Part shown: in pieces, positions 1 to 9,202 of the stretch
Layout of the letters: each line of letters starts with the position of its first letter
Position numbering within the stretch: position 1 is the first letter of the stretch
Assembly: GCA_041686855.1 (NCBI GenBank)
Contig: JAWLDA010000001.1
Coordinates: 1 to 64,000, forward strand
DNA: 64,000 nucleotides
Source: JAWLDA01 sp041686855
GTDB taxonomy: Bacteria > Bacillota > Limnochordia > DTU080 > RSA5
Reading direction: 5' to 3'
The notes under the pieces: generated by a model
What the model saw: the letters and a program-made list of their open reading frames with translations, nothing else
Told to the model about the DNA's origin: nothing
Database searches by the model: none
Made by a program: the position numbers and the translations under genes

Positions 1-1
1 C

Positions 2-725
2 GCGATCCGCGCTAATTGTCTGACAGAAGAAACGACCTATTATAATATTGGCGTTAAAATGTGCGGTTTCCTGTTGGGATTGGGTGCGGAAAGAGAGCTG
101 GTCCTTCGGTGGGGAGTTTTATAATGACGACGGAACTCGAGCTCTTATCAACACGCCCCAGTCAATCAGTGCGCTTGAGAGTGTCCGTTCTCTTATTGCA
201 GACGGAGTCTTAAATCTTTCCAGCCAACCGTTAACCGGTGACCATATTTCAATGAAGCTTTGGCATTTGAGTGCTGGACTTCGTTTTCTTGAATCGTGGG
301 GCGAGAACTATGATTACATCACGCTACCGCCCGGACCGGTGGAATCTCAAAACTTGCCGATGTGGTACGACGGTTATGCAATCAATCGCAGGAGTAATCA
401 GGCCGAAGCTGCGTGGGAGCTAATTAAGTTCTTATCCCTTGCTGAGCAAGAAGCGATTTACGTGCGGTCTCCATTGGGAGGGGCATTACCTGCCCGGAAA
501 TCCGTCCTGCCTGTCTGGATGGAGACACGCTCCGGAATGGGAGCGCGTGGGGGAGAATTCATGGGTGAAGTACTCGCCTCTCGGACGCGGATTTCTCCAA
601 GCCTCATTGTGCGTGATCGTGACGACTACAATACCATGTCAAACGTGGTTGTGGTGCCGGTCAGCTCCTTGGAAACACCACCAAGAGAGGCTGCTGAAAA
701 CGCTGCGATGTTAATTAACGACTGA
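2..725 (+). CDS. C-terminal part of an ABC sugar-type solute-binding protein, probably frameshifted, 5' end outside window
   Basis: The clear part (about 60-725) has the C-terminal features of family-1 extracellular solute-binding proteins: the WSFGGEFYNDDG segment, a region where helices contact sugar, the MWYDGYAIN strand and the AAWELIKFLSL helix followed by a proline-rich end. An intact family member is about 420 residues, so roughly half is missing. The reading frame of this part has a TGA at 21-23, while the frame starting at base 2 reads plausible upstream family sequence (ending GFLLGLGAERE) and then hits a stop near 114. I infer a one-base frameshift at about 95-112, either real or a sequencing error. 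If an independent gene starts here, the only candidate is TTG at 48, with no ribosome site. No permease genes follow it. Confidence 0.7.
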
Positions 726-787
726 GGCGCTGCTGATACGTTGCCCCAAGATCAACGGAGGGCGCACGACATGGAGGTGTTCTACAC

Positions 788-1597
788 GTGAAACCGTTGA
801 GTCGTAGCACGACGAGAGATGATCTTACGGTGTTGGACTATGCACGGTCGTACCTATCCTGGTCTGTGCCCGCGAATCTTGATGACACGAGAGTGCCTGG
901 ACATAAACCATGGGGAAACGCAGCAAGGATCTTGCTCGATGGGCGCTGCCGAATCATCGACAATGCGTCGGATTGGAGTGATGATTTCTACCTCGTGAAC
1001 CCCTGTCGTACTGAGTGGATGTACCAAGAGGAAAACCTCTTTCAGATCCCCAATCGGGAATGGATCGGAGTCTGGTCGAAACGACGTAAGATGCCGTTTC
1101 GCACACATCAGGTATACTCGGGCGAGGCCCTCAATCACTCGTCCCCTACGGAGGGCGTATATAACTACCTTAGATTTGAAGTTCGTGGACTCACCAAATG
1201 TCGGGAGCTACATTCGGATGAAGAGGTCATTGAAGCAACCCTTGCCGGCTACCCTCTGGTCGCATGTACCAAGATTACCCGGAACGATGGCGCCGTTACT
1301 GCCCTCATCGAGTATCCGGTGAAGACAATGAACATTAACCCGGATTACAAGCGCTTTCAAGTCGATACGGGCCCGCTCCTTTTGCCGGATCTGTCATCGA
1401 CTCGTGAACACACCATCGAGTGGTTCTCTCTTGCGCACACCATTTATAATCGATTCGACCGAGCTGAGTTCATCAGGCTGGTGCCGACATCCGTCGATGT
1501 GCAAGGGCGAAACATTGAGGTGATGGACTACTCCGAGGTGTATAAGACACAGGCGGAGAACCGATTGTTCGCGGAGATTGTGCAAGATCACGATTAA
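788..1597 (+). CDS. Unassigned protein downstream of SBP gene
   Basis: A 269-residue soluble protein with no signal peptide or membrane segment that I can see. It is rich in aromatic residues and Arg/Asp. I do not recognise the family. The GTG start at 788 has GGAGGT 10 bases upstream. It follows the solute-binding protein fragment by 62 bases on the same strand and ends at a strong terminator hairpin (1674-1702), so both may form one transcript. A sugar-related role is only guilt by association. Confidence 0.7.
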   Translation: MKPLSRSTTRDDLTVLDYARSYLSWSVPANLDDTRVPGHKPWGNAARILLDGRCRIIDNASDWSDDFYLVNPCRTEWMYQEENLFQIPNREWIGVWSKRRKMPFRTHQVYSGEALNHSSPTEGVYNYLRFEVRGLTKCRELHSDEEVIEATLAGYPLVACTKITRNDGAVTALIEYPVKTMNINPDYKRFQVDTGPLLLPDLSSTREHTIEWFSLAHTIYNRFDRAEFIRLVPTSVDVQGRNIEVMDYSEVYKTQAENRLFAEIVQDHD

Positions 1598-1673
1598 CAT
1601 CGAGACGGGTGTTTCGCCCTCTGTTCACGTGGCATCCACGCTCAGTAATGTTCTAAACCCCAAGGTGACATCG

Positions 1674-1710
1674 CGGCTTCTCCTGCAAGAAAGGAGAAGC
1701 CGTTGATTTG
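1674..1710 (+). terminator. Rho-independent terminator after the unassigned gene
   Basis: A perfect 10-bp stem, CGGCTTCTCC (1674-1683) with GGAGAAGCCG (1693-1702), encloses a 9-base loop and is followed by TTGATTTG. It lies 76 bases after the stop at 1597 and separates this unit from azlCD. Confidence 0.75.
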
Positions 1711-1808
1711 TAGCGCCTATGTTTGTGGTGTACTGTGTTGTGGTGAGACTCGCGCGTCCTGCCCTGATTTTCCTGCTCGGTCGAGCGCTTCTTCGAGGGG
1801 ATTTGAGC

Positions 1809-2555
1809 GTGAGCCGTTCGTTGGTGAGGTCGTTTATGCGCAAATCTCTCGGCGACTTATTTCCCGTACCCTATGGTGACATCGCCCGCGAGGCGACGCC
1901 GGTGGCATTGAGTTATATTCCCATAGCGATACTCTTCGGGACGATGGCAGAGCAGGCCGGCCTTACGTTTGCCCAGACCGCGGCGTTTTCGCTCTTTGTC
2001 TACTCGGGCGCTGCGCAGCTTATCGCCGTGCAGATGCTTGTCGCGGGAGCGTCGCACCTGGCCGTCATTCTCGCTGCCGGCGTGCTGACCGTTCGCCATG
2101 TCTTGATGGGCGCCTCCCTGTCCTTATATACCAAAGGGTTACCCAAACGAGCGAAGGCCCTCTTAAGCCCGTTTATGACGGACGAGAGCTTTGCCCTCGC
2201 TTGGAAAGCGTATCGGACGACAGAGGCGTCGCAAGGCACGGCGCATGGATTCTTTCTAGGAACCAATCTCTACCTATATATGGCGTGGAATGCTGCGACG
2301 ATTGCAGGGTATGCGGCAGGGCAGTTTATCTCAGTGCCGGCGCGCCCCTTTGAGCTGCTCTTTGCGCTCCTCTTTATCGCGATACTCGCTGGACTCATCA
2401 CAACAGCCAGAGAAGGAATCGTCGCTGTCGCGTCGTTGGTGTTCGCAGCGCTCCTCTTAACGTTGGTGCCGGTTGCTTGGCTGATTCCACTTGCCGGGTT
2501 TGCTGCGTGCGCGGTGGGTGTTGCGCTTGAGCGGCGCGGGAGAGGAAGCGAGTGA
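1809..2555 (+). CDS. azlC: AzlC-family branched-chain amino-acid exporter, large subunit
   Basis: The 248-residue multi-helix membrane protein matches the AzlC family, which with AzlD exports branched-chain amino acids (leucine analogue resistance in Bacillus). Family landmarks are the Y-I-P-I-A-I-L-F-G-T first helix, the V-Y-S-G-A-A-Q-L segment, the R-H-V-L-M-G-A-S-L turn and the T-D-E-S-F-A-L helix. The frame is open from 1719, but the family is about 230-240 residues long. GTG 1809, preceded by GAGGGGA, or ATG 1836, preceded by GGTGAGG, are better starts; I chose 1809. The stop overlaps the azlD start as TGATG, so the two are translationally coupled. Confidence 0.9.
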   Translation: MSRSLVRSFMRKSLGDLFPVPYGDIAREATPVALSYIPIAILFGTMAEQAGLTFAQTAAFSLFVYSGAAQLIAVQMLVAGASHLAVILAAGVLTVRHVLMGASLSLYTKGLPKRAKALLSPFMTDESFALAWKAYRTTEASQGTAHGFFLGTNLYLYMAWNAATIAGYAAGQFISVPARPFELLFALLFIAILAGLITTAREGIVAVASLVFAALLLTLVPVAWLIPLAGFAACAVGVALERRGRGSE

Positions 2556-2887
2556 TGACCGGCCTTACCTTTGCATCCGACAACTCACTCGTTTGGTTGA
2601 TCGTCCTGATGGCTTTGATCACAGTGGGAAGCCGGTTACTTGGATTCTTTGTGGTGGGCCGCTCGGGAGAAACCCCGCTTGGCCGCGCCTTACACTATCT
2701 CCCTTACGGACTCTTTGCGGCGATCATTGTCACGTCTACCCCCGGGCTGAATGGAGATGTCGCCGAACTGTTACCCGTGATCACGGCGGCACTCGTCACG
2801 GGCTGGACGGCGTGGCGCCGAATGCCGCTCCTCTTCTCGCTTGGACTCGGTATGGCGACGGCGCTGATTTTTGAGCGACTGGTTTAG
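2555..2887 (+). CDS. azlD: AzlD-family branched-chain amino-acid exporter, small subunit
   Basis: A 110-residue, three- to four-helix membrane protein of the AzlD family, the obligate small partner of AzlC. The S-R-L-L-G-F-F-V motif, the R-A-L-H-Y-L-P-Y-G-L-F-A-A-I-I helix and the terminal A-T-A-L-I-F-E-R are typical. ATG 2555 overlaps the azlC stop codon; a GTG three bases earlier is also possible. A bidirectional hairpin follows directly. Confidence 0.9.
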   Translation: MTGLTFASDNSLVWLIVLMALITVGSRLLGFFVVGRSGETPLGRALHYLPYGLFAAIIVTSTPGLNGDVAELLPVITAALVTGWTAWRRMPLLFSLGLGMATALIFERLV

Positions 2888-2888
2888 T

Positions 2889-2921
2889 CGAAGGGGGCCG
2901 TCCTATTGGGAGGCCCCTTCG
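2889..2921. terminator. Bidirectional terminator hairpin between azlD and the SBP gene
   Basis: CGAAGGGGGCC pairs with GGCCCCTTCG, with one bulged G and a loop of about 12 bases. It lies between convergent genes, 2 bases after the azlD stop and 19 bases from the SBP gene end, so it can serve both strands. Confidence 0.65.
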
Positions 2922-2939
2922 AATTTAGCAATGCTTCAA

Positions 2940-4259
2940 TTACCAACGTGCCCCATCGGACCGTGCCTCCGTGACCGCCGCGTTTAGCAAGCGCGCAATC
3001 TCGCTCGCTGCTTCGGTCATGGGAATCTCCGAATTTCGGACTCGGTTCATCTGAGGGCTGATGATTCGGATGACATTGTCGCTTCCAAGTGCCGGGTGTT
3101 TCATGGAAGTACCACGCATTTTCTCGGAGAGGTCAATCCACTGCAGGGGATTCTCCTCAAACTGACGCGAGAGGAGCGTTTCGCGCAATTGATTCACATG
3201 GGGCGACAGACTCGTTTGATATCCCATAAGTGGAGTGAGATCCATCCCTGCTTCAATGCCTTCCTCCGACGAGAGGTACTTCAGCACTTCCCACGCCTCG
3301 CTGGGGTGTGGGGTCTCCTTGTACATGGTTAGGTAGTCGATGACGGCGATCTGTCGAGGAGCATCGGGGCCCGCGCTACCGACGGGAAGTGGGCTGATGT
3401 GACTGCGAAACGTCGGGCGTTGGTCGACGACAATACCGATCGATTGAGCTAATTCGTGTGCCATACCTACGGCTTTTCGGCTCCAAAGTTGCACGGATGA
3501 GGTTGTAGCGCCGTAAGACCACGGTGAGACGCCCTCGGTAAACCACAAGTCCTCGTAATACCTCAGAGCTTCCAGCGAGTTCGGTGAATCGTACGTGCTC
3601 TCGGTCATATTCTCGTTCCAAATATCGCCTCCTGAGGCCCACAACCAAGCGGGAAACCGATGCGCCGATCCGTAAGCTTCCGTAAATCCATAGGTGTCGA
3701 CGGTACCGTCGCCGGAGGAGTCATGCGTCAACTTATGAGCGATTTGGATCATATCCTGATGGGTCCAGTTAGGATCGGGTAGGGCGACTCCTCGCTCTTC
3801 AAACAGCTCGACGTCTGAGACGATGCCACCTACGGCCCAGTTACGAGGTAAGCCGTAAAGTTGTCCATTCCAACTTAGGATCGGAAAGATCGATGGGACC
3901 ATGCCATTAAGGACTGGATCCGGGTCGTTCTGCAGAAATGGGTCCAAGGGTTGAATCAAGCCGTTATACGCCCATTCCGGAATGTAGCGATCCCCGGGTC
4001 CGTGAATTAAATCCGGAGGATTCCCACTGGCGAGGAGAGTGACCAGCCGGTCAATATTCCCCGTGACGAGCACAGCTTCGATGTCTTGGTGTTGCGCGTT
4101 GAATTGGTCCAATCCGGCCTGGACCCATCGGGGATAACCGTGCGTACCTTCGGCATAAAAGACTGTGACGGTGACTTTGGCCGTCGCTGATACGGATGAA
4201 ATCAGGATCGCGGCGAGGAGCAGTGTCAGACTCAGTAGTCGCATTACCTGGATTCTCAC
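2940..4259 (-). CDS. ABC transporter solute-binding protein, family 1 (carbohydrate type)
   Basis: A 439-residue exported protein that should bind a sugar or oligosaccharide outside the membrane. It has an N-terminal hydrophobic signal (about residues 6-26, ending S-V-S-A-T-A-K), an F-N-A-Q-H-Q-D-I-E-A-V lobe-I helix, the P-P-D-L-I-H-G-P-G-D binding-cleft strand, a D-S-S-G-D-G-T-V-D-T-Y-G calcium-loop-like segment, and the E-A-W-E-V-L-K-Y-L-S C-terminal helix. The frame opens at 4292, but GTG 4259 has AGGGAGG eight bases upstream and gives a normal signal peptide. It starts 19 bases after the BNR propeller gene, forming an operon with it. No permease gene is adjacent. Confidence 0.9.
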   Translation of the reverse strand: MRIQVMRLLSLTLLLAAILISSVSATAKVTVTVFYAEGTHGYPRWVQAGLDQFNAQHQDIEAVLVTGNIDRLVTLLASGNPPDLIHGPGDRYIPEWAYNGLIQPLDPFLQNDPDPVLNGMVPSIFPILSWNGQLYGLPRNWAVGGIVSDVELFEERGVALPDPNWTHQDMIQIAHKLTHDSSGDGTVDTYGFTEAYGSAHRFPAWLWASGGDIWNENMTESTYDSPNSLEALRYYEDLWFTEGVSPWSYGATTSSVQLWSRKAVGMAHELAQSIGIVVDQRPTFRSHISPLPVGSAGPDAPRQIAVIDYLTMYKETPHPSEAWEVLKYLSSEEGIEAGMDLTPLMGYQTSLSPHVNQLRETLLSRQFEENPLQWIDLSEKMRGTSMKHPALGSDNVIRIISPQMNRVRNSEIPMTEAASEIARLLNAAVTEARSDGARW

Positions 4260-4278
4260 GTTACGAACCTCCCTTTCT

Positions 4279-5355
4279 TTAGGAGAACGCAAATTCTTTG
4301 TAGTGAATTTCGCGCCGTTTCCATGTGTATGTCATATGAAGTCGGCCATTTTTGTCGAGAAAGAGAGTCGGGTAGGACATCTCTCCAGGACCGGGATCGA
4401 TCTCGCCGCAGGTCTCCCATGTCGCGCCGCGATCGGAAGAGGCCGCCATGACAAGTGGGAATCTCATTGGCGCGGAGTTATACGCCATGAGCAGGTGCTC
4501 CGGGCCGTAGCGGATCACACTCACTTTGCTATCATAGTTGGGCACATCGATTGGTTCGGTGCGGGACCAGGTGAGACCGCCGTCTCGACTGATGGCGCGG
4601 TGAACGCACCACCTGGGGTCTTCTCGCGAGACTGCTTTCCAGGATGAGTCGACAACACAAACTCGTGCGTACATGTGGAGCTCATTGGGGAATGAGACTA
4701 GGCACGGCTCTCGCAGTAACACGTGCTGGTCCTGATTTTCAAGCCGGGCGAGAAAGTGCCAGGACTGCCCACCGTCCTTTGAACCGACTAATATGACGTC
4801 TCTCCAGGGACCAACCTTTTTGTCGAAGGCACTGATCGGAGCGATCCATTGATCACCGTGTCGAATCGGCGGATTCATGATTCGTCCAAGATGGGGCACA
4901 GGGATGGTCTTCTCCTCGCTCCAGGAGAGGGTAGGTTGCACGGGTGCGGACTTATAGACCACCGTATCGTTGCGGCCCCCGTCTCGTACGTAGAACGCCC
5001 AAATTCTCTCTCGATCGACAAAGAGATTCGCGTCCATGAATTTTAGATTTCCGTCCCCCGCGACAAGGGTAGGCTCGGAAAAACGAACGTCCGCGGGAGC
5101 GAGTGTGGCAAGGTAAATGCGACTCGCTGCTCGGGGATCACCCTTGTACGCGCCGTGCTCGTCTGGCGGACCGCAGGTCCCGCCGTACCAATTGACCCAA
5201 ACGGTGCCGTCGTCGGTTGTCGTTATCCCAGACGCATGCGCGCCCCAAGGTTGTAAGTCTTCGGGATATCGCCCCAGGTTGTCGGTGACGGGAAGATGCC
5301 GCTTCTCGATGAGTTTAGGGGGTGTTGGACTATCCGATTCGGCCAAGCTGTTCAT
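4279..5355 (-). CDS. BNR-repeat (sialidase-fold) exo-glycosidase-like propeller protein
   Basis: A 358-residue beta-propeller of the sialidase/BNR_2 superfamily. Three Asp boxes (S-x-D-x-G-x-T/S-W) are visible: SKDGGQSW, SRDGGLTW and SSDRGATW. There is no signal peptide, so it probably acts in the cytoplasm on imported oligosaccharides. Homologues include sialidases and uncharacterised glycan hydrolases or lyases, and the substrate cannot be read from the sequence. ATG 5355 has AAGGAG spaced 8 bases upstream; the GTG at 5361 is too close to that site. It is first in an operon with the SBP gene at 2940-4259 and divergent from the LacI gene, whose likely operator lies in between. Confidence 0.85.
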   Translation of the reverse strand: MNSLAESDSPTPPKLIEKRHLPVTDNLGRYPEDLQPWGAHASGITTTDDGTVWVNWYGGTCGPPDEHGAYKGDPRAASRIYLATLAPADVRFSEPTLVAGDGNLKFMDANLFVDRERIWAFYVRDGGRNDTVVYKSAPVQPTLSWSEEKTIPVPHLGRIMNPPIRHGDQWIAPISAFDKKVGPWRDVILVGSKDGGQSWHFLARLENQDQHVLLREPCLVSFPNELHMYARVCVVDSSWKAVSREDPRWCVHRAISRDGGLTWSRTEPIDVPNYDSKVSVIRYGPEHLLMAYNSAPMRFPLVMAASSDRGATWETCGEIDPGPGEMSYPTLFLDKNGRLHMTYTWKRREIHYKEFAFS

Positions 5356-5464
5356 CTCCACACTCCTTGTGAATGACGATATAAAGTCTCCCTGTCGATG
5401 TCGTCAGTCTCGTACCCTCTTTGGGGATTCCTCCTCGGTGTCTCACGTGATTGCCTGAGGTTGA

Positions 5465-5479
5465 TAACGCGTTAGCAGG
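5465..5479. promoter_or_regulatory. Candidate LacI-family operator
   Basis: TAACGCGTTA (5465-5474) is a perfect palindrome with a central CG, the usual form of LacI/GalR-family operators. It lies in the divergent region between the BNR/SBP operon and the LacI gene. The extended form TAACGCGTTAGCA recurs inside the lacI coding sequence (5789-5801). Confidence 0.5.
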
Positions 5480-5648
5480 TTCTCTTCAACACTACTGTCA
5501 GAAAGAACGAACTCCTCCACCAAATCACAAGTTAAGTAATTTCGTTGTCGTGTCGGCTACAGGAACGAAGTGATCATTGGCCAAGTATATTGCGTATAAA
5601 CTTGTCGTTACCCAAGTACGTGCAGTGGGCGAAGGGACCGTAGTTTGC

Positions 5649-6677
5649 GTGGCTACCATACGCGATGTTGCGAAAAAGGCGGGAGTTTCGGTTGCAACCG
5701 TCTCTGCCGTGATCACGGGGAAAAAGCGGGTCAGCGAAGAGCTGAGTACGCGCGTCAAACGGGCTATGAACGAGCTTGACTATCATCCTAACGCGTTAGC
5801 AAGGGCACTTTATACCAACCGGACCAACAGCGTCGCATTCCTCGTGCCGGATATCGCTAATCACGGCTTTAGCCGAGCGCTCCACGCCGTTGAGCAGGTC
5901 TTTGACGAACGAGATGTCTCTGTTTTTGTGTGTAATACGGGCGGTGACCCGGCGTTAGTTGCACGATATCAGAAACGGCTGATCGACATGAGAGTGGACG
6001 GGGTCATCCTTGCGCTCACTTGGGAGCTGGCTTGGCCCGAGATTGTCGACGGGTTCAAGCGGCACGGTGTACATGTCGTGGGCCTTTCCGGTGGGCGCCC
6101 GCTAGACGGAATTGATTGCTTCCTAGCAGATGAGATGTTGGGCGGTTACGATCTTGGACGATACTTGGTCGGACTTGGGCATCGAGCGTGCGCCTTTATT
6201 GGGCCATCTCAAAGCGCCGTCGGAGACCAGAGACTATCCGGACTTCGACGGGCGTTCCGGGAGAGCGGCGGTGAACTTCCCGATGCGCTTATCGTCACTA
6301 CCAGCGTTTACACAAGTGAGGGGGGACGGGAGGCAGCGCTACGGCTGGTTGCTTCGGGCGAGCCCTTTACCTGTATCGTAGCCTTCAACGATCTCATGGC
6401 GGTGGGAGTTGTCGCGGCCCTTGAGGAGCAGGGAATGGATGTGCCTCAACACGTCTCCGTTGCAACGTTTGGAGATACCTATGCTTCGCTTACGCGACCA
6501 CGATTGACGACCATGGTGTACGATGAGAAAGTCGCGGGCACGAAGGCGGCGGAGAGACTGTTTGGCCGGATTAAAGGTGACTACGAATCTCGTCCTGAGC
6601 AGCACCTCATTCGGATGCGCATCGCGATCAACACGTCGACCCGGGTTCCGCGTCCTTTCTCCGCATCCACGTCGTGA
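5649..6677 (+). CDS. LacI-family transcriptional regulator
   Basis: A 342-residue repressor or activator of sugar genes. The N-terminal LacI helix-turn-helix (A-T-I-R-D-V-A-K-K-A-G-V-S-V-A-T-V-S) is followed by the hinge-helix signature H-P-N-A-L-A-R-A-L and a periplasmic-binding-protein-like effector domain ending in the M-V-Y-D region. GTG 5649 puts the start one residue before A-T-I-R-D-V, as in other family members. The frame is open from 5577, but the extra 24 residues look noncoding. The gene is divergent from the BNR/SBP operon and upstream of a sulfatase, so it probably controls this glycan locus. Confidence 0.92.
   Translation: MATIRDVAKKAGVSVATVSAVITGKKRVSEELSTRVKRAMNELDYHPNALARALYTNRTNSVAFLVPDIANHGFSRALHAVEQVFDERDVSVFVCNTGGDPALVARYQKRLIDMRVDGVILALTWELAWPEIVDGFKRHGVHVVGLSGGRPLDGIDCFLADEMLGGYDLGRYLVGLGHRACAFIGPSQSAVGDQRLSGLRRAFRESGGELPDALIVTTSVYTSEGGREAALRLVASGEPFTCIVAFNDLMAVGVVAALEEQGMDVPQHVSVATFGDTYASLTRPRLTTMVYDEKVAGTKAAERLFGRIKGDYESRPEQHLIRMRIAINTSTRVPRPFSASTS
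5789..5803. promoter_or_regulatory. Possible secondary operator inside the lacI gene
   Basis: TAACGCGTTAGCAAG repeats 14 of 15 bases of the upstream candidate operator at 5465-5479 and contains the same perfect palindrome TAACGCGTTA. Here it encodes the hinge-helix residues N-A-L-A. The 324-base spacing could support DNA looping. The match may instead be a chance consequence of the conserved codons. Confidence 0.3.
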
Positions 6678-6765
6678 TCTCTATCAGGCCTGATAATCCC
6701 CACCGCTGAGGTCTACCGCACTGTAGCAGAGAACCAAGGTTTATAAAAGGAGAGCCGTTTTCGCC

Positions 6766-8226
6766 ATGAAACGTCCCAACATCCTTATCTTCATGACGGA
6801 TCAGCAACGGGGTGACACGGTGCCGCCTTACGGTCGGGCGATCACTCCCAACTTGGATCGGTTCAGCCGTGAGAGCGTTTCGTTCACCCAAACATTTTGT
6901 CCATCGCCACACTGCTGCCCGTCCCGAGCCACGTTCTTCACGGGGCTTTATCCCTCCCAGCACGGGGTGTGGAACAACGTTAACGTCGGCAATGCACTCT
7001 CCCGTGGACTCCACGACGGAGTACGCCTCTTCTCCGAAGACCTGCGCGAGGCCGGGTACCGACTCTACTTCTCCGGAAAGTGGCATGTAAGCGATGTCGA
7101 GACGCCCGGCGATCGGGGATGGGAGGCCTCATTCGTCACGGGTGTGAACGCAAATTCCAACAGAGACTCCCGGCCAAGGACCCACGAATGGGATCGTTAC
7201 GTCAGGCAGGCGGGGGAGTCTGAACCGACTGAGCGAAGTGAGGGCGAGATTCTTCGGCCTGGATATAGCACGTACACTCACTACGGCGTGCGCGAGAACC
7301 CGTTTCGTGACGGCGATGTGGTGCACGACGCCATTCGATTCATACGCAGTCGGACGTCGCAGGACGCCCCCTGGTGCCAATTTGTTGGGACGCTGGGGCC
7401 GCACGATCCCTACTTTGTGCCTCAGAAGTACCTGGACATGTACGACCCCCAGGAGATCATACTCCCAGAGAGCTTCAACGATCGCATGAGCGATAAGCCC
7501 GCCTTGTATCGGCGGACTCGGAGTCGCTTTGATCAGTTGTCCGAGGACGAACATCGGGAAGCGATCCGCCATTACCTCGCGTTTTGCACGTATGAGGATG
7601 CGCTCTTTGGAGAAGTGCTCAGCGCTCTGGAAGAGAGTGGAGAGGCCGACAATACGCTCGTGCTCTACCTCTCTGATCACGGCGACTACGTCGCGGAACA
7701 CGGACTCTGGTGCAAGGGCCTCCCGTGCTTTCGGGGAGCTTACCACGTGCCGGCGCTCCTGCGGTGGCCGGACGGTGTGGAGCGCCCGGGGCGGAAAGTC
7801 GATGCGTTTGTATCTCTGGCTGACTTCGCTCCGACTTTTTTGGAGATCGCCGGCGTGAAGCCGCAACGGACGTTTGCGGGCGCGAGTCTTGTTCCGTTTT
7901 TGCGCAACGAAACTCCCCAGGAGTGGTGGGACGCGGTCTTTACCCAGAGCAATGGGAACGAGCTTTACGGAATTCAGCGCTCCGTGATGACTCGCGACTG
8001 GAAGTACGTCTACAACGGTTTCGACTTTGACGAATTATACGATCTAACGAACGATCCATCTGAAACCCAAAACCTAGCGGCGGATCCTCAGTACACTGAA
8101 GTCGTGCGCGAGATGGCCGGACGTATGTGGCGATTCGCATATGATCATCAAGATGTCTGCATCAATTCGTACATCATGGTTGGTCTCGCCCCGTTTGGAC
8201 CGGGGGAGGCATTTCGTGAGAGTTAG
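6766..8226 (+). CDS. Sulfatase (type I, formylglycine-dependent)
   Basis: A 486-residue arylsulfatase-family enzyme that hydrolyses sulfate esters, probably from a glycan. The N-terminal strand P-N-I-L-I-F-M-T-D-Q-Q-R supplies metal-binding D12. The activation motif C51-P-S-R, with T-G-L-Y-P-S-Q-H-G downstream, carries the cysteine converted to formylglycine. The second metal cluster is S-D-H-G-D followed by H-G-L-W-C-K-G. There is no signal peptide, so it is cytoplasmic. ATG 6766 has AAAGGAGAG upstream. It follows the LacI gene by 88 bases on the same strand. An anaerobic (anSME) or aerobic maturase must be encoded elsewhere. Confidence 0.93.
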   Translation: MKRPNILIFMTDQQRGDTVPPYGRAITPNLDRFSRESVSFTQTFCPSPHCCPSRATFFTGLYPSQHGVWNNVNVGNALSRGLHDGVRLFSEDLREAGYRLYFSGKWHVSDVETPGDRGWEASFVTGVNANSNRDSRPRTHEWDRYVRQAGESEPTERSEGEILRPGYSTYTHYGVRENPFRDGDVVHDAIRFIRSRTSQDAPWCQFVGTLGPHDPYFVPQKYLDMYDPQEIILPESFNDRMSDKPALYRRTRSRFDQLSEDEHREAIRHYLAFCTYEDALFGEVLSALEESGEADNTLVLYLSDHGDYVAEHGLWCKGLPCFRGAYHVPALLRWPDGVERPGRKVDAFVSLADFAPTFLEIAGVKPQRTFAGASLVPFLRNETPQEWWDAVFTQSNGNELYGIQRSVMTRDWKYVYNGFDFDELYDLTNDPSETQNLAADPQYTEVVREMAGRMWRFAYDHQDVCINSYIMVGLAPFGPGEAFRES

Positions 8227-8283
8227 ACCACTGATTCTATCATAGTAACGAACGGAGTGCGTCCAGAGTACGTCCAGTAGAAA

Positions 8284-8919
8284 CTAACGGTCCCTGAGTT
8301 TGCGCGCTGGGTTACCTGCCATCACGCTGTTGGGCGGAACATCCTTGACGAGCACAGCCCCTGTGCCAATGAGGCAATTCTCCCCGATGGTGAGGTTTTG
8401 CCGTACGGTGCACTGTTGCCCCATAAAGGAGCCTGCGCCGACTCGGACCGTCCCTGCAAGCGTCGCTCCGGCGCCAAGGAAAACACGCTCTTCGAGGACG
8501 CAGTCGTGGTTGATGGTCGCTCCGGCCAGGCAGAACGTGAAATTCCCCAACTTGGCATTGAGACCCACGAAACAGTTGGGGTAAAGGACGCACCCACGTC
8601 CGATCGTCGCGGTCTTTGAGACAAAGACGGTGGGGTCGATGAGGGAGACGAGTCGCTCTATTGGGACCGCGGAGTCGGCCTGTCGGTAGGCCGCAACGCC
8701 CGCGTCGGGGAAGAGCGCCAAGGCCTCATCCAAGCGCATTACCGGAAAGCCGGCCAACCCGTCGTCGAAGTTTCTTCGGGCGAGTGCCCTCTCGGGTGCG
8801 ATGAACCCCTGAAAAGACCACGTCGGGTCGTTGGCATTAATACGCTCAACGATCTCGGACATCTCCACGGCGTGCTCACTCACACCAAAAATGAATAAGG
8901 GTTGCAATCGCTTGGTCAC
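8284..8919 (-). CDS. NeuD/PglD-type sugar O-/N-acyltransferase (hexapeptide repeat)
   Basis: A 211-residue protein with an N-terminal Rossmann-like nucleotide-sugar domain (L-F-I-F-G-V-S-E-H-A) and a C-terminal left-handed beta-helix built from hexapeptide repeats (I-G-R-G-C-V, L-G-N-F-T-F, V-G-A-G-S-F, I-G-E-N-C-L-I-G-T-G-A-V), ending V-M-A-G-N-P-A-R-K. This is the layout of sialic-acid O-acetyltransferase NeuD and of PglD. It likely acetylates a sugar or sugar nucleotide with acetyl-CoA. The catalytic-type histidine is in A-T-I-N-H-D-C. GTG 8919 has GGGAGCGG upstream. The gene stands alone, divergent from the dehydrogenase at 9203. Confidence 0.85.
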   Translation of the reverse strand: MTKRLQPLFIFGVSEHAVEMSEIVERINANDPTWSFQGFIAPERALARRNFDDGLAGFPVMRLDEALALFPDAGVAAYRQADSAVPIERLVSLIDPTVFVSKTATIGRGCVLYPNCFVGLNAKLGNFTFCLAGATINHDCVLEERVFLGAGATLAGTVRVGAGSFMGQQCTVRQNLTIGENCLIGTGAVLVKDVPPNSVMAGNPARKLRDR

Positions 8920-9202
8920 GTCGTTCCGCTCCCTCGAAAACTGGTGTCTTGAGATTGCAGCCAGTGGCTCTTTTGCCTAATCGGTCGAACTACGTAATGC
9001 TGCAGGATCACTTTTCCAGATCATTCATTTTGATCCTTCAGTTTTATTTGTTACTGGTCGTACGCGGTCGTGTTTTTCTTTACTGAGCTTCCCCCGGTCC
9101 GTCCGTTCCTGGAAACTCTGAATCGCCAAATCGACCTTGTCCTGGAACGGGCCTGGGGTGATGAGTGACGGGCGATCAGGTTCTGAGAGGAGATGAAACG
9201 AC

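Noticed and set aside
21..23. TGA before the first SBP fragment as another selenocysteine
   Set aside because: No hairpin follows, and residues around it do not match the SBP family; a frameshift explains it better.
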